Source: Bryobacterales bacterium (GTDB lineage: Bacteria; Acidobacteriota; Terriglobia; Bryobacterales; Bryobacteraceae). Taken from it: a DNA stretch of 57,058 bases. Of this stretch, positions 39,709 to 48,388 are shown piece by piece. The DNA is taken from NCBI GenBank assembly GCA_016716385.1, contig JADJWL010000020.1:1-57058 (forward strand), given 5' to 3'. The notes below the pieces were generated by a model. The model did not search any database. It had not been told where the DNA came from and was given only the letters and a program-made list of their open reading frames with translations. A program made the translations under genes and the position numbers. Positions within the stretch are counted from its first letter, which is position 1; each line of letters opens with the position of its first letter.

Positions 39709-40197
39709 ATGGACAAGCAGAAGAGCATCGACCTCCTGAATCAAGCAGTCGCCGATGAGTTGCAGGCGATCCACCAGTACATGTACTTCCACTTTCATCT
39801 CGACGATCAGGGCTTCAGCCCGCTAGCGCAATTGTTCAAGCGCATCGCGGTCACCGAGATGGGACACGTCGAGACGCTGGCGGAGAGGATCCTGTTCCTG
39901 AAGGGAGACGTCGAGATGGCCCCGGCCGGTCCGGTGGCGAAGGTGACGGATCCTTCGGCGATGCTGGCAAAGGCGGCGGAACTCGAGGCGCAGAGCGCGG
40001 TGGACTACAACCAGGCGGCGCTCAGGTGTTCCGAGAACGCCGATGCGGCGTCGAAGCAGATCTTCGAGCAGCTCGTGGGAGACGAAGAGAGCCACTACGA
40101 CGTGTTCGACAAGCAGCTCGACAACATCAAGCGGTTCGGTCCGAGTTACCTGGCGCTGCAGTCGTTCGAGAAGCTGGAAGGGGAGCCGCAGGCGTAG
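39709..40197 (+). CDS. bfr: Bacterioferritin
   Basis: A 162-aa four-helix ferritin. Ferroxidase ligands visible: Glu17 (ADELQAIHQY), Glu50 and His53 (TEMGHVE), Glu92-like (AAELEAQSAVDYN) and the C-terminal EESHYD pair; Met51 is the conserved haem ligand. It oxidises and stores Fe(II). Starts 15 bp after the amidohydrolase gene; family length is about 155-160 aa. Confidence 0.93.
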   Translation: MDKQKSIDLLNQAVADELQAIHQYMYFHFHLDDQGFSPLAQLFKRIAVTEMGHVETLAERILFLKGDVEMAPAGPVAKVTDPSAMLAKAAELEAQSAVDYNQAALRCSENADAASKQIFEQLVGDEESHYDVFDKQLDNIKRFGPSYLALQSFEKLEGEPQA

Positions 40198-40231
40198 GTT
40201 TGGCCGTTCACGGCGTGCCCGAGCGGATCGG

Positions 40232-40918
40232 ATGATTTCCGCCATCGTTCCAGCACTCAACGAGGAATCGGGAATCGCCCGCACGATCGAGGCGCTGCGA
40301 TCGCTGCCGGATCCGGTGGAAGTGATTGTCGTCGACGGCGGCAGCAGCGACAACACGGTCCCGATCGCTGAGAACCTGGGCGTGCGGGTGGTGCGGTCAG
40401 AACGGGGCAGGGGCGTGCAGATGAACCTAGGCGCCCTGGCCGCGACAGGGGAGGTGCTCTGGTTTGTCCACGCCGACACCACACCGTGCGCCGCCACGAC
40501 GGCCCAGATGCTCCAGGCTCTGAGCCGCGGGCCGGTCGCGGGCGGCAACTTCACGCTGGTGTTCAACGGACGGTCGCCCGGGGCGCGCCTGCTGACCTTC
40601 CTGCAGCCGTTCATGAAGCGGCTGGGCTCCTACTACGGCGACTCGACGATCTTCGTGAAGCGCGAGACCTACTTTGCCCTAGGCGGCTTCAAACCCTATC
40701 CGCTTTTCGAGGATTCCGATCTGATCCAGCGCATCAAGCGCGCAGGAGAATTCGTTTCTCTGCCGGCGACCGTCAGGACATCCTCCAGGCGGTTCGAGCA
40801 GAGAGGCTTTTGCCTGACATGCCTTTGGTGGTCGAGTCTGCAGGTCCTCTACTGGATGGGAGTTCCGGCCGCCCGTCTCGAGAGATTATATGGACCGGTC
40901 CGCCGCAATTCTGCTTAA
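40232..40918 (+). CDS. Family 2 glycosyltransferase, TIGR04283 type
   Basis: A 228-aa GT-A enzyme: MISAIVPALNEESGIARTIE, VIVVDGGSSDNTV, GRGVQMNLGALAATGEVLWF and VHADTTPC (the DXD-like HADT site), with YYGDSTIFVKRETYFALGGF near the C-terminus. The architecture matches the TIGR04283 'arsenosugar biosynthesis' glycosyltransferases. Start ATG 40232; the long frame upstream is out of the family. The next gene overlaps its end and encodes a DUF547 protein, a common companion. Confidence 0.85.
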   Translation: MISAIVPALNEESGIARTIEALRSLPDPVEVIVVDGGSSDNTVPIAENLGVRVVRSERGRGVQMNLGALAATGEVLWFVHADTTPCAATTAQMLQALSRGPVAGGNFTLVFNGRSPGARLLTFLQPFMKRLGSYYGDSTIFVKRETYFALGGFKPYPLFEDSDLIQRIKRAGEFVSLPATVRTSSRRFEQRGFCLTCLWWSSLQVLYWMGVPAARLERLYGPVRRNSA

Positions 40919-41732
40919 TCTGGCTTTGGCTCACATGCTGGCGGCGGCCGGCCCGGATCCGGCGCCCTGGGATGCGCTGCTGAAGAAGTACGTGGACACC
41001 CGGTCTCGCGTGGACTATGCCGCGCTCGCGCGACAGGACCGGGAGGCGCTCGACGCGTTCCTGCGCGATGTCGCCGCGCCGTGGCCCGCCGCGATGGATT
41101 CAGCCGCGCGCAAGGCGGCTCTGATCAATGCCTACAACGCGCTCACGGTGCGGTGGATCGTGACCCACTATCCCGTGGCGAGCATTCAGAAGACCCCCAA
41201 CCCGTTCAAGGCGGAACGGCACACGGTCGACGGCCGCACCGTTTCGCTCGATCAGATCGAAAGCGAACTGCGCGCGATGGGGGATCCGCGCGTCCACTCG
41301 GTTCTTGTGTGCGCCGCCCGCAGTTGTCCGCCGCTCCGGCGTGAGGCCTATACGGCCGGGAACCTGGAAGCGCAACTGGACGACAACACCCGGGCGTGGC
41401 TAGCCGATCCGCAGCTCAATGAGCTTAATCCGGACCGGAATCTGGCTTCCGTGAGTCCGATTTTCCAGTGGTACCGGGATGACTTCGATCCGGATCCGGG
41501 ACTGCACGCCTTCCTGGCGCGGTATGCACCCGGGGATCAGGGGAACTTCGAGATCGAGTTCAAGGAGTACGACTGGGGACTCAACAACACATCCCCGCTC
41601 GGCAGCGATTATTCGAAGTGGGAGCTCTACGCGGACGCGGCCATGCATCAGCCGGCAGGGCGATGGATGCTCGCGGCGTTCGGACTGATCGCGGGCGGCG
41701 GCCTGTGGTGGCTCCTGCGGCGGCGGGGATGA
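40890..41732 (+). CDS. DUF547 protein with membrane anchor
   Basis: A 280-aa protein with an N-terminal signal-like helix (MDRSAAILLNLALAHML), the DUF547 domain (LKKYVDTRSRVDYAALARQD, KAALINAYNALTVRWIVTHY, VHSVLVCAARSCPPLRREAY, VSPIFQWYRDDF) and a C-terminal transmembrane helix (MLAAFGLIAGGGLWWLL). The CAARSCPPLR motif is the family signature. Function unknown. The start overlaps the glycosyltransferase by 29 bp, so the pair is one operon. Confidence 0.8.
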   Translation: MDRSAAILLNLALAHMLAAAGPDPAPWDALLKKYVDTRSRVDYAALARQDREALDAFLRDVAAPWPAAMDSAARKAALINAYNALTVRWIVTHYPVASIQKTPNPFKAERHTVDGRTVSLDQIESELRAMGDPRVHSVLVCAARSCPPLRREAYTAGNLEAQLDDNTRAWLADPQLNELNPDRNLASVSPIFQWYRDDFDPDPGLHAFLARYAPGDQGNFEIEFKEYDWGLNNTSPLGSDYSKWELYADAAMHQPAGRWMLAAFGLIAGGGLWWLLRRRG

Positions 41733-41754
41733 GCGCGGCGGCCAGTAACGCGCG

Positions 41755-42723
41755 TTAGACGAACAGGGGCTTCACCACTTCGTACACTTCGCGCAACGCG
41801 TTCTGTGCGTCCTCGTCGAGCGGCGGGGTTTGGGCGCGGATGTCCCAGTTGGGGAAGATGCCGCGCAGATGCAGGATGTACTTGATCGCGGCGAAGCCGT
41901 ACTCCTGGCAGGGAACGACCAGCAGCAGGAGTTTGGCAAAGATGTCGTAGGCATCCTGCTTTCTGTTGGCGTGCCAGGCGTCCCAGACCTTCACGTAGAG
42001 GTCGGCCCAGGAGGCGGCGGGCATGGTGCCGGCGCCGCCGCGCATGATCTCGTCGATCAAGGTGCGGCCGTGGGCGCCGCTGAAGACGGTCACGCGGCCG
42101 GCGGGATCGCCGGCTCGGAATTCGTTGATGCGGTAGAGCACGTTGCCGGTTTCGTCCTTGGCGAAGCGGACGCTGGGAACTTCGCGGGCGAGCTTCAGGA
42201 CGAACTCGACGCTCATGTTGCCCGTGGTCTGGACGAACATCGGCAGCTTGCACGCCTTCCCGACCGCTTTGTAGTAGGCAAGGACTTCGTCGAGATCGAA
42301 CTCGCCGCGGTCGCGGGTGGGGAGGGCGATGATCGCGTCGGGACCGAGCTTGTCCGCGTGCCTGGCGTACTCGACGGCGGAGGCGGTGTCCGGGCCCTGC
42401 ACGCCGAGGACAACGACGGGCTTGCGGCCCTTGTTCAGGCGCATGACGGCTTCGGCGCCGCGCAGCCGCTCTTCGCGGGAAAGAAACGCATATTCACTCG
42501 CGCGCTGCGGCCACACGATGCCGTGGACGCCGGCGCGGTCGAGAAATTCGATCTGTTTGCCCAGGGCGCCGTGGTCGATTTCGTTCGCTTTCGTGAACGG
42601 GGTCTGCACGATGGGGAAGATGCCGCGGAAGCGCGGGTCGGGCGCGGCGTGACCGCACGAAGCGAGCAAACCGGCGCCGGCCAAGGCACGCAAACAGTCG
42701 CGCCGCGTGGAGAGAGCGTTCAT
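41755..42723 (-). CDS. DapA-like class I aldolase/lyase (dihydrodipicolinate synthase family)
   Basis: A 322-aa protein with a Tat/lipoprotein-like N-terminus (TRRDCLRALAGAGLLASCGH), then FRGIFPIVQTPFTKANEID and VRFAKDETGNVL (Schiff-base Lys, about residue 190) of the DapA/NAL family. The usual GSTGE motif is replaced by WPQRASEYAFLS, so substrate differs from dihydrodipicolinate formation; 2-keto-acid aldol cleavage is probable. Divergent from the MFS transporter, only 18 bp between starts. Confidence 0.78.
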   Translation of the reverse strand: MNALSTRRDCLRALAGAGLLASCGHAAPDPRFRGIFPIVQTPFTKANEIDHGALGKQIEFLDRAGVHGIVWPQRASEYAFLSREERLRGAEAVMRLNKGRKPVVVLGVQGPDTASAVEYARHADKLGPDAIIALPTRDRGEFDLDEVLAYYKAVGKACKLPMFVQTTGNMSVEFVLKLAREVPSVRFAKDETGNVLYRINEFRAGDPAGRVTVFSGAHGRTLIDEIMRGGAGTMPAASWADLYVKVWDAWHANRKQDAYDIFAKLLLLVVPCQEYGFAAIKYILHLRGIFPNWDIRAQTPPLDEDAQNALREVYEVVKPLFV

Positions 42724-42741
42724 TGGGATAGAATACGCCGG

Positions 42742-44007
42742 ATGGCTTCAGGTGTCGAAACGGGCGGGCGGGCGCGCTATGCGGCGGCCGCGGTTTTCAT
42801 GCAGATCCTTCTCGGGGTGATCTATTCGTGGTCTGTGTTTCGTGGACCGCTGGAACAATGGCAGGGGTGGTCGAAGGCGCAGTCGATCGCGCCCTACCGG
42901 TATTCGATCCTGGCGTTCGCGGTGGGAATGATCCTGGCGGGGTTCTGGCAGGACCGCAAGGGTCCGCGGCTGGTGGCGAGCGTGGGCGGGTTCCTGCTGG
43001 GCACCGGCTGCCTGGTGGCCGGGATGTTTTCGAGCACGGTGGCGGGTCTGGTCACCGGGTATGGATTGATCGCGGGCTTCGGCGTGGGCTGCGCCTACGT
43101 GACGCCGATCGCGATGTGCATCAAGTGGTTTCCGGATAAGCGCGGCATGATCGTGGGCTTGGCCGTCATGGGGTTTGGCGTGGGGCCGCTGCTGTTCGGG
43201 CCGCTGCTCGAAGTGCTGCTCGGCTCGGACCCGGCGCAGTACGGGACGACGATTCCGCGGACGTTTCTGATTCTGGCGGCGATCTTCTACGTCGGTGTGA
43301 TCGGCTCGGCGCAGATGTACAAGATCCCACCTGTGGGGTGGAAACCGGCAGGCTGGAATCCGGCGAAGGGGAAAGGCGCCGCGGTCGACTTGCCGCCGCG
43401 CCAGGCACTGGGAACGTGGCAGTTTTATGGCTTGTGGGTGGTGTACTTCCTCGGGACGTCTGTCGGCCTGACGGCGATCGGCGAGGCGACGCCCCTGCTC
43501 CGCGAAATGGCGCAATCGACGGCGGTCATGTCCGCGGGAACGGCACTGGGCGTGATGGCGATCTTCAATGGGCTGGGGCGGCTGGGCTGGGGATCGGTCT
43601 CCGACCGGCTGGGCCGGCGGCCGGCGATCGTGGGCATGTGTGCGGTGTCGGTCTTCGCGTGTCTCGCGTTTCTGCGAGTGGCCACCGGTTTCTATCCGCT
43701 GTTGATCGGCCTATGCCTGGCGGCGTTCGCCTACGGCGGCTACCTGGCGTTGATGCCGTCGATGACGGCGGACTACTATGGGCCACAGAACGTGGGAGCG
43801 AATTACGGACTGCTGTTTACGGCGTGGGGCGCGTGCGGCTTCATCGTTCCGGGGTACTTTGCCTCGATCATGGACCGGGCGAAGGAAGCGGGGCAGCTTG
43901 CCGCCGGCTACCAGGAGGTGTATTTCAAACTGGCGCTGCTGGCGTTCGTCACTGCGCTTGTGGGTCTGATTCTCAGGCCGCCCGTGCACAAGGAGGACCT
44001 ATCGTGA
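42742..44007 (+). CDS. MFS transporter, oxalate/monocarboxylate antiporter-like (OxlT type)
   Basis: A 421-aa protein with about 12 hydrophobic helices. Motifs: SWSVFRGPLEQWQGWS in TM1-loop, WFPDKRGMIVGLAVMGFGVG of OxlT-like MFS members, and GLGRLGWGSVSDRLGRRPAI at the second half's start. It probably exchanges a monocarboxylate/dicarboxylate. ATG at 42742, divergent from the DapA-like lyase, which may create or consume the transported acid. The stop overlaps the following GTG. Confidence 0.85.
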   Translation: MASGVETGGRARYAAAAVFMQILLGVIYSWSVFRGPLEQWQGWSKAQSIAPYRYSILAFAVGMILAGFWQDRKGPRLVASVGGFLLGTGCLVAGMFSSTVAGLVTGYGLIAGFGVGCAYVTPIAMCIKWFPDKRGMIVGLAVMGFGVGPLLFGPLLEVLLGSDPAQYGTTIPRTFLILAAIFYVGVIGSAQMYKIPPVGWKPAGWNPAKGKGAAVDLPPRQALGTWQFYGLWVVYFLGTSVGLTAIGEATPLLREMAQSTAVMSAGTALGVMAIFNGLGRLGWGSVSDRLGRRPAIVGMCAVSVFACLAFLRVATGFYPLLIGLCLAAFAYGGYLALMPSMTADYYGPQNVGANYGLLFTAWGACGFIVPGYFASIMDRAKEAGQLAAGYQEVYFKLALLAFVTALVGLILRPPVHKEDLS

Positions 44008-44501
44008 AATCGCTCGTACTGGCAGGCCTGATCTGTCTCGGTCTGGTCGGGTGCGCTGCGCCGCGGGCGCCGGAACCGAGCCGGATTATTTTCGTCCGGC
44101 ATGCCGAGAAAACGGGCGACACCGGGGACGTCCCCCTGTCGGAAGCGGGCGAGAAGCGCGCGCGGGATCTTGTCCGCATCCTGGGAGACGCGAAGATCGA
44201 GAAGATCTATACAACCGACTTGCAGCGGACGGTCAACACGGCCAGGCCCCTGGCTGAGCGGTTGAACCTCCAGCCCGAAGTGTTGCCGATCGGGGAGACC
44301 GAGGAACTCGCGCGCCGTTTACGTTCGACGCCTCCGGGCGCCACCGTGCTCGTGGTGAGCCACAGCGGGCGGATTCCCGTGGTGGCGGAAAAGCTCGGGG
44401 TGAAGGCGCCGCCCATCGATGAATCCGAATACGACCGGATGACGATCGTGCTGCTGGCCGGGGATCGTGCGAGCGAACTGACCCTGCGCTACGGCGACTG
44501 A
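44004..44501 (+). CDS. SixA-like histidine phosphatase lipoprotein
   Basis: A 165-aa phosphoglycerate-mutase-fold protein. Lipoprotein signal with lipobox LVGC (KSLVLAGLICLGLVGCAA); RHG-type motif IFVRHAEK (His about 32), IYTTDLQRTVNTA, and second His in VLVVSHSGRIP. GTG start at 44004 overlaps the transporter stop (GTGA) behind AAGGAGG at 43990-43996, so translationally coupled. It would act on a periplasmic phosphate ester. Confidence 0.85.
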   Translation: MKSLVLAGLICLGLVGCAAPRAPEPSRIIFVRHAEKTGDTGDVPLSEAGEKRARDLVRILGDAKIEKIYTTDLQRTVNTARPLAERLNLQPEVLPIGETEELARRLRSTPPGATVLVVSHSGRIPVVAEKLGVKAPPIDESEYDRMTIVLLAGDRASELTLRYGD

Positions 44502-44530
44502 GAGCTCAGCTACCCTTGAGAAGGGAAGCG

Positions 44531-44722
44531 ATGCAGAAGACAGTCCGGGTCTTTCGCGACTTTGCGTCGGCCGATGCCGCCGACCGCGAAGAGTATGCCC
44601 GAATGACTCCCGAGGAGCGCCTTCGCATGCTGTTGACGATGCGGCGCTGGTACGGTCCCGCCGATGAATCTGCCGAGAGACTGGAAAGAGTTCTTAGAGT
44701 CACTCAATTCGAGCGGCGTTGA
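44531..44722 (+). CDS. Small protein paired with a nucleotidyltransferase
   Basis: A 63-aa protein (MQKTVRVFRDFASADAADRE; EEYARMTPEERLRMLLTMRR) of the short family that precedes nucleotidyltransferase genes in toxin-antitoxin-like pairs. A short stem CCCTT-GAG-AAGGG (44513-44525) covers its ribosome binding site. Out-of-frame overlap of 59 bp with the next gene. Confidence 0.6.
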   Translation: MQKTVRVFRDFASADAADREEYARMTPEERLRMLLTMRRWYGPADESAERLERVLRVTQFERR

Positions 44723-45104
44723 ATTCGTGATCGTGGGTGCGTTTGCGGTCGCCTATCACGGGCGCCCTCGATTCACGGGCGATCTGGACATCCTGGTGCG
44801 CCCGACGCCGGACAACGGCCGGCGAACGGTAAACGCGTTGCGGGAGTTCGGCTTCGGATCGGTCCCGATCGACGTTGAGGACTTTTTGTCGCCGGGAATG
44901 GTGATTCAACTCGGAGTGCGGCCGACTCGAATCGATCTGGTGACAGCCCTGAGCGGCGTCGACGCCGAAGAGGTGTGGCGATCGCGCGTCGCCGGCGTTC
45001 TCGACGGCGTGCCAGTGGCCTTTATCGACCTGGATTCGCTTAAACGCAACAAGCGCGCCACGGGGCGCGACCAGGACTTGGCCGACCTCGCGGCGCTTGA
45101 GTAG
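44664..45104 (+). CDS. MNT/AbiEii-like nucleotidyltransferase
   Basis: A 146-aa protein with FVIVGAFAVAYHGRPRFTGD and LDILVRPTPDN: the G..A..YHG..R.TGDLDIL pattern of DNA polymerase beta-type nucleotidyltransferases of the DUF6036/AbiEii group, the Asp pair binding metal. It may transfer a nucleotide to tRNA or to the partner protein. Overlaps the small upstream gene. Tail to tail with the DUF4384 gene, stops 3 bp apart. Confidence 0.75.
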   Translation: MNLPRDWKEFLESLNSSGVEFVIVGAFAVAYHGRPRFTGDLDILVRPTPDNGRRTVNALREFGFGSVPIDVEDFLSPGMVIQLGVRPTRIDLVTALSGVDAEEVWRSRVAGVLDGVPVAFIDLDSLKRNKRATGRDQDLADLAALE

Positions 45105-45107
45105 CGA

Positions 45108-45941
45108 TCACTGGTGCTTCAGCGCGATCTCGGTGACGACGCGGTCCGGCGTGGAACCGCCGCCGCCGGTGGACGTGTTGACCACGTAGACGGCGTGCGC
45201 GGGTTCGTTGGCCGCCTGCGGCTCGGCAACGCGCTGGATCTTGAGGTCGCGGCTGCGAAGGTCGGCGCGGAGGACGTCCACCTGTTTATTGAGCGCCACG
45301 GTCATGACGGGCGTCTGCGCGGGCGTGGCCTCCACCGGGGTGCGGACCGCACGGTTCAGGTCGTTGACCTGCTGCGCATTGCGCGCCAGAACCACGAACA
45401 TCATTTCGGTGCCCGGGCGATCATCGAAGCGGAAGCAGTGCTGCTCGGGGACGCGCACAGTTTTCCGGGCCGCGATGCGGTTGCTCTCTTCGGGCATCTC
45501 AGAAGACGGCAGCAGCGGCTGCCAGTTTCCGCTGGTTCCCTGATTCAGAATGTACAGGTAGCCGGCTTCGTTCGACTCGATTTCGAGAGCCACGCACTCG
45601 CCGCTGCGGAACGTGCGCTCGGAGCTGACCGGCTGTGCCTTTCCAGAAGCTGCATCGACCAGCAACAGGTTGTACCGCAGGCCGAGGCGGTGCGACACGG
45701 GCCGGATGGCGGCCTGGGTCTGGTTCACGACGGGCGGGGCAGGAGGTGTGGGCCGCGTCCGGTTCACGGCGTTCGTCGTCGAAGGAGCCGACGGCGGAGA
45801 CGCCTTCTTTTGAGGCGAAGGCTGCGGCGCCGGCTGGCTGCCGGTCTGGGCGCGGTAATACAGGGCTCGCGGCGTCAGGTCCTCAGCGGAGAGGATGACC
45901 GCCAGCACAAAGGTGAGCGCTAGAGTCAATCGCAGTTTCAC
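45108..45941 (-). CDS. Second secreted DUF4384 protein
   Basis: A 277-aa protein with signal peptide (KLRLTLALTFVLAVILSAED), a Pro/Ser/Lys-rich linker (about 30-75) and a DUF4384 domain (LLLVDAASGKAQPVSSERTF, CVALEIESNEAGYLYILNQG, WQPLLPSSEMPEESNRI, RFDDRPGTEMMFVVLARN). GTG start at 45941 with AAGGGAG upstream. It is divergent from the Big_1-like protein; the 364-bp gap 45942-46305 carries no gene and only weak promoter-like TTGCAA-N17-TAAGCT at 46245-46273. Confidence 0.75.
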   Translation of the reverse strand: MKLRLTLALTFVLAVILSAEDLTPRALYYRAQTGSQPAPQPSPQKKASPPSAPSTTNAVNRTRPTPPAPPVVNQTQAAIRPVSHRLGLRYNLLLVDAASGKAQPVSSERTFRSGECVALEIESNEAGYLYILNQGTSGNWQPLLPSSEMPEESNRIAARKTVRVPEQHCFRFDDRPGTEMMFVVLARNAQQVNDLNRAVRTPVEATPAQTPVMTVALNKQVDVLRADLRSRDLKIQRVAEPQAANEPAHAVYVVNTSTGGGGSTPDRVVTEIALKHQ

Positions 45942-46305
45942 GGGCAAACTCCCTTGCACAGTATGACAGGTCCCGAGGGAAGCGGCGTTCCTTCGTTTGC
46001 TGTCTCCCCGGAGAGTGCATCCGCATGGCCAAACGGAAAACGGCCTGTGTTCAGCGGTTTGGCTCGCAGACGGGATGTCGCGGGGCGTCCACGATCTTGA
46101 CACTTGGCAGAGGCGCCGCCAGCGAAACCGCGCCGAAGCAACGGGATCCAGTACCCTGAGGACTTTTGGTCTACTGCGTGCAACTGGCACCGGAGAACGC
46201 GGATGCGAGGTGTCGCCGTTAACTCGTTGAAAAGGCGAAAATTCTTGCAATCGCGGGGTGTCTTGCGTAAGCTAATTTACGGGATACGGCTAGGAGATCT
46301 CCTCA

Positions 46306-47379
46306 ATGTGGACACAGATGTTTCCGACGCGAAGGATTCTGCCAGTGCTGGCGTCGCTGGCGGCGTGTGCCTCCCTGTTGGCGCAGACTGCACGGAGGGA
46401 CGCAGACGTTACGTTCCTTGCTTCGTCCGGCAGGTCGGCGATCTACGCTCCGGGCACGGTGCTTGGCGCGGCGGCGGCGATGCCGCAGGCGGACGATCTC
46501 CGGATTGTGATCGTGGAGGGCGAAGGGGGCGTGAACAACGTCCGGCTTGGCTCGGCGACGCAACCGGTGGTGGAGGTGCGGGACCGCAACAACAATCCGG
46601 TCGCCGGCGCGAGCGTTGTCTTTCTGCTGCCGGATTCGGGTCCTGGTGGGGCCTTTGCCGGCGGGGCACGCTCCGTGACGGTGACCACGGACGCGGCCGG
46701 ACGGGCCACGATGCCGGCCTTCGAGCCTGGTCAGATGGAGGGTCCGTTCCAGATCCGGGTCCAGGCGAACCATCAGGGAAGCACGGGTCAGGCGGCGATC
46801 AGCCAGACGAACACGCTGTCCGGCGCGGCGGCGGCTGCTGGAGAATTGCAGATTGCCATCCTGGAAGGCGAAGGGGGCATCAACAATATCCGGCGCGGTT
46901 CGGCGACACGGCCGGTGGTGGAAGTGCGGGACCGCAACAATGTGCCGGTACCGGGAGCGCTGGTAACCTTCACGCTGCCTGAGTTCGGCGCCAGCGCATC
47001 CTTTGTGGACGGCAGCCGGTTCTTCACCGTCGCGACCGACGCCAATGGCCAGGCCACGGTGCCATCGATGCGGCCCAACGCAGTAGAAGGCCGCTTCCAG
47101 ATCAACGTGTCGGCGTCGAAGGATGGCCAGACGGCGACCGCTACCATCAGCCAGACCAACATGCTCGCAGGTGCGGCCGCGGCAGGCGCGACAGGCGCGG
47201 GGCTGTCGGCGGCGGCGAAAATTGCGATTGTCGGCATTGTTGCCGCCGGCGCGGTCCTCGCCGGGGTGTGCGGATCGGGGAATTGCGGCAGCGACAATGG
47301 CAGCACGAATGGGGTCCGGCAGACCACGCCCGGCGCGCGCATCGGCATCGGCAGCGGGCCCGTCTTCACGGGGCCGTAG
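46306..47379 (+). CDS. Exported protein with two tandem Big_1-like (invasin/Ig-like) domains
   Basis: A 357-aa protein: N-terminal export signal (TRRILPVLASLAACASLLAQ), then two 116-aa units (46495-46842, 46843-47190) that share VEGEGG(V/I)NN(V/I), GSAT.PVVEVRDRNN, TDA.G.AT.P and ATISQTN. The repeats resemble Big_1 Ig-like domains of intimins. After them come a hydrophobic helix (IAIVGIVAAGAVLAGVCG) and a Gly-rich C-terminus. The start is ATG 46306 within the palindrome-like AGGAGATCTCCT. Likely an anchored surface or periplasmic adhesion/scaffold protein. Confidence 0.7.
   Translation: MWTQMFPTRRILPVLASLAACASLLAQTARRDADVTFLASSGRSAIYAPGTVLGAAAAMPQADDLRIVIVEGEGGVNNVRLGSATQPVVEVRDRNNNPVAGASVVFLLPDSGPGGAFAGGARSVTVTTDAAGRATMPAFEPGQMEGPFQIRVQANHQGSTGQAAISQTNTLSGAAAAAGELQIAILEGEGGINNIRRGSATRPVVEVRDRNNVPVPGALVTFTLPEFGASASFVDGSRFFTVATDANGQATVPSMRPNAVEGRFQINVSASKDGQTATATISQTNMLAGAAAAGATGAGLSAAAKIAIVGIVAAGAVLAGVCGSGNCGSDNGSTNGVRQTTPGARIGIGSGPVFTGP
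46495..47190 (+). repeat. Two tandem 348-bp Big_1-like repeat units
   Basis: Unit 1 is 46495-46842 and unit 2 is 46843-47190, exactly equal in length (116 codons). They share identical blocks such as the codons for GSAT.PVVEVRDRNN, which suggests a recent duplication compared with the divergent Ig-like repeats of the gene downstream. Confidence 0.75.
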
Positions 47380-47397
47380 CGATTAGGGGTCAAGACG

Positions 47398-48384
47398 ATG
47401 AGATATACCGCAATCACTGTACAGATTCTGGCGCTTGCTCTGGCGGGTGCGGCGATGGCGGCCGGACCGGGGAAGAGCCGGCTGGCGGCCGGGCAATCCG
47501 CCGAGGGATTCGGATCGGCCTTGATGGGCTTCGTGGCGGGAGAGAACGGCGTGCGCGGGTTGTACGGCATCCCGGGCGCGAGCCGCTTTGGCGAAGTGGC
47601 GCCGATTGCCGGGTTGTCCGCAGTGACGGTCGCACCGGGAAAGAGCTTTGCGATCGGATTGACTGGCGGCGGCGCACGAATCATCGATCTGGCGTCGGGC
47701 GCGGCGGTGGACATCGAAGGCGGGTTCGCGGGTGCGGATCGTGTGACGTTCAGCCCGTCCGGCACGGCGGCCTTGATCGAGCAGAGCGGGAGCGGCGCGG
47801 CGCAACTGGTGACGGGGCTGCCGGACCATCCCGCGGCCGGCGGGCAGTTTCTGCTGAACGGAGCGGTCTCCTGGGCGGTGAGCGACGACGGCGCACAGGT
47901 CCTGGCGGCCAGGCGCGACGGCGTGTGGCTTTTGACGTCGGACGGCGCGGTCCCCGTGGCGCACCTGAGCGACTTCGGCGCGCTGGCCTTCGCGCCCGGG
48001 AGCCACGAGGCGGTCGTCGCCGATTATGGCTCGCACGCGGTGACGCTGCTCCATCCGGTAGAAGGAGGCTATGCGGCGGCCCGTCTGGCGGGGGCCGGCG
48101 AGGGCATCGATTCGCCCCGTTACGCGGCGTTCGCCGGGACGGCAGTGCTGATCGCGAGCGGCGCCGCAGCGAAGCTGTGGTGGGTCGACGGCACGACCGG
48201 CGCGGTGGAGCCGATGGAACTGCCCGCTCGCGCCAGCCGTTTGGACGCCACTGCATACGGCCTGTTTGTGATCTCAGCGGCGGCTGGTGAACCGGCATGG
48301 CTGGCCGGCCGGGAAAGGGAACTCCGGACGGCTGTACTTCGTGCCGGCCGCGGAGTGATGTGTAGTGTGCCGGGAATGGAATAG
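47398..48384 (+). CDS. Secreted beta-propeller-like protein
   Basis: A 328-aa protein with signal peptide (RYTAITVQILALALAGAAMA) and about six short four-strand-type repeats with VTFSPSGTAALIEQ, AVSDDGAQVLAARRDGVWLL, LAFAPGSHEAVVADYGSHAV blocks, the pattern of a WD40/YVTN-like propeller. No catalytic motif. Starts 18 bp after the Big_1-like gene and ends 4 bp before the giant repeat gene, so likely one operon. Confidence 0.6.
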   Translation: MRYTAITVQILALALAGAAMAAGPGKSRLAAGQSAEGFGSALMGFVAGENGVRGLYGIPGASRFGEVAPIAGLSAVTVAPGKSFAIGLTGGGARIIDLASGAAVDIEGGFAGADRVTFSPSGTAALIEQSGSGAAQLVTGLPDHPAAGGQFLLNGAVSWAVSDDGAQVLAARRDGVWLLTSDGAVPVAHLSDFGALAFAPGSHEAVVADYGSHAVTLLHPVEGGYAAARLAGAGEGIDSPRYAAFAGTAVLIASGAAAKLWWVDGTTGAVEPMELPARASRLDATAYGLFVISAAAGEPAWLAGRERELRTAVLRAGRGVMCSVPGME

Positions 48385-48388
48385 ACCT

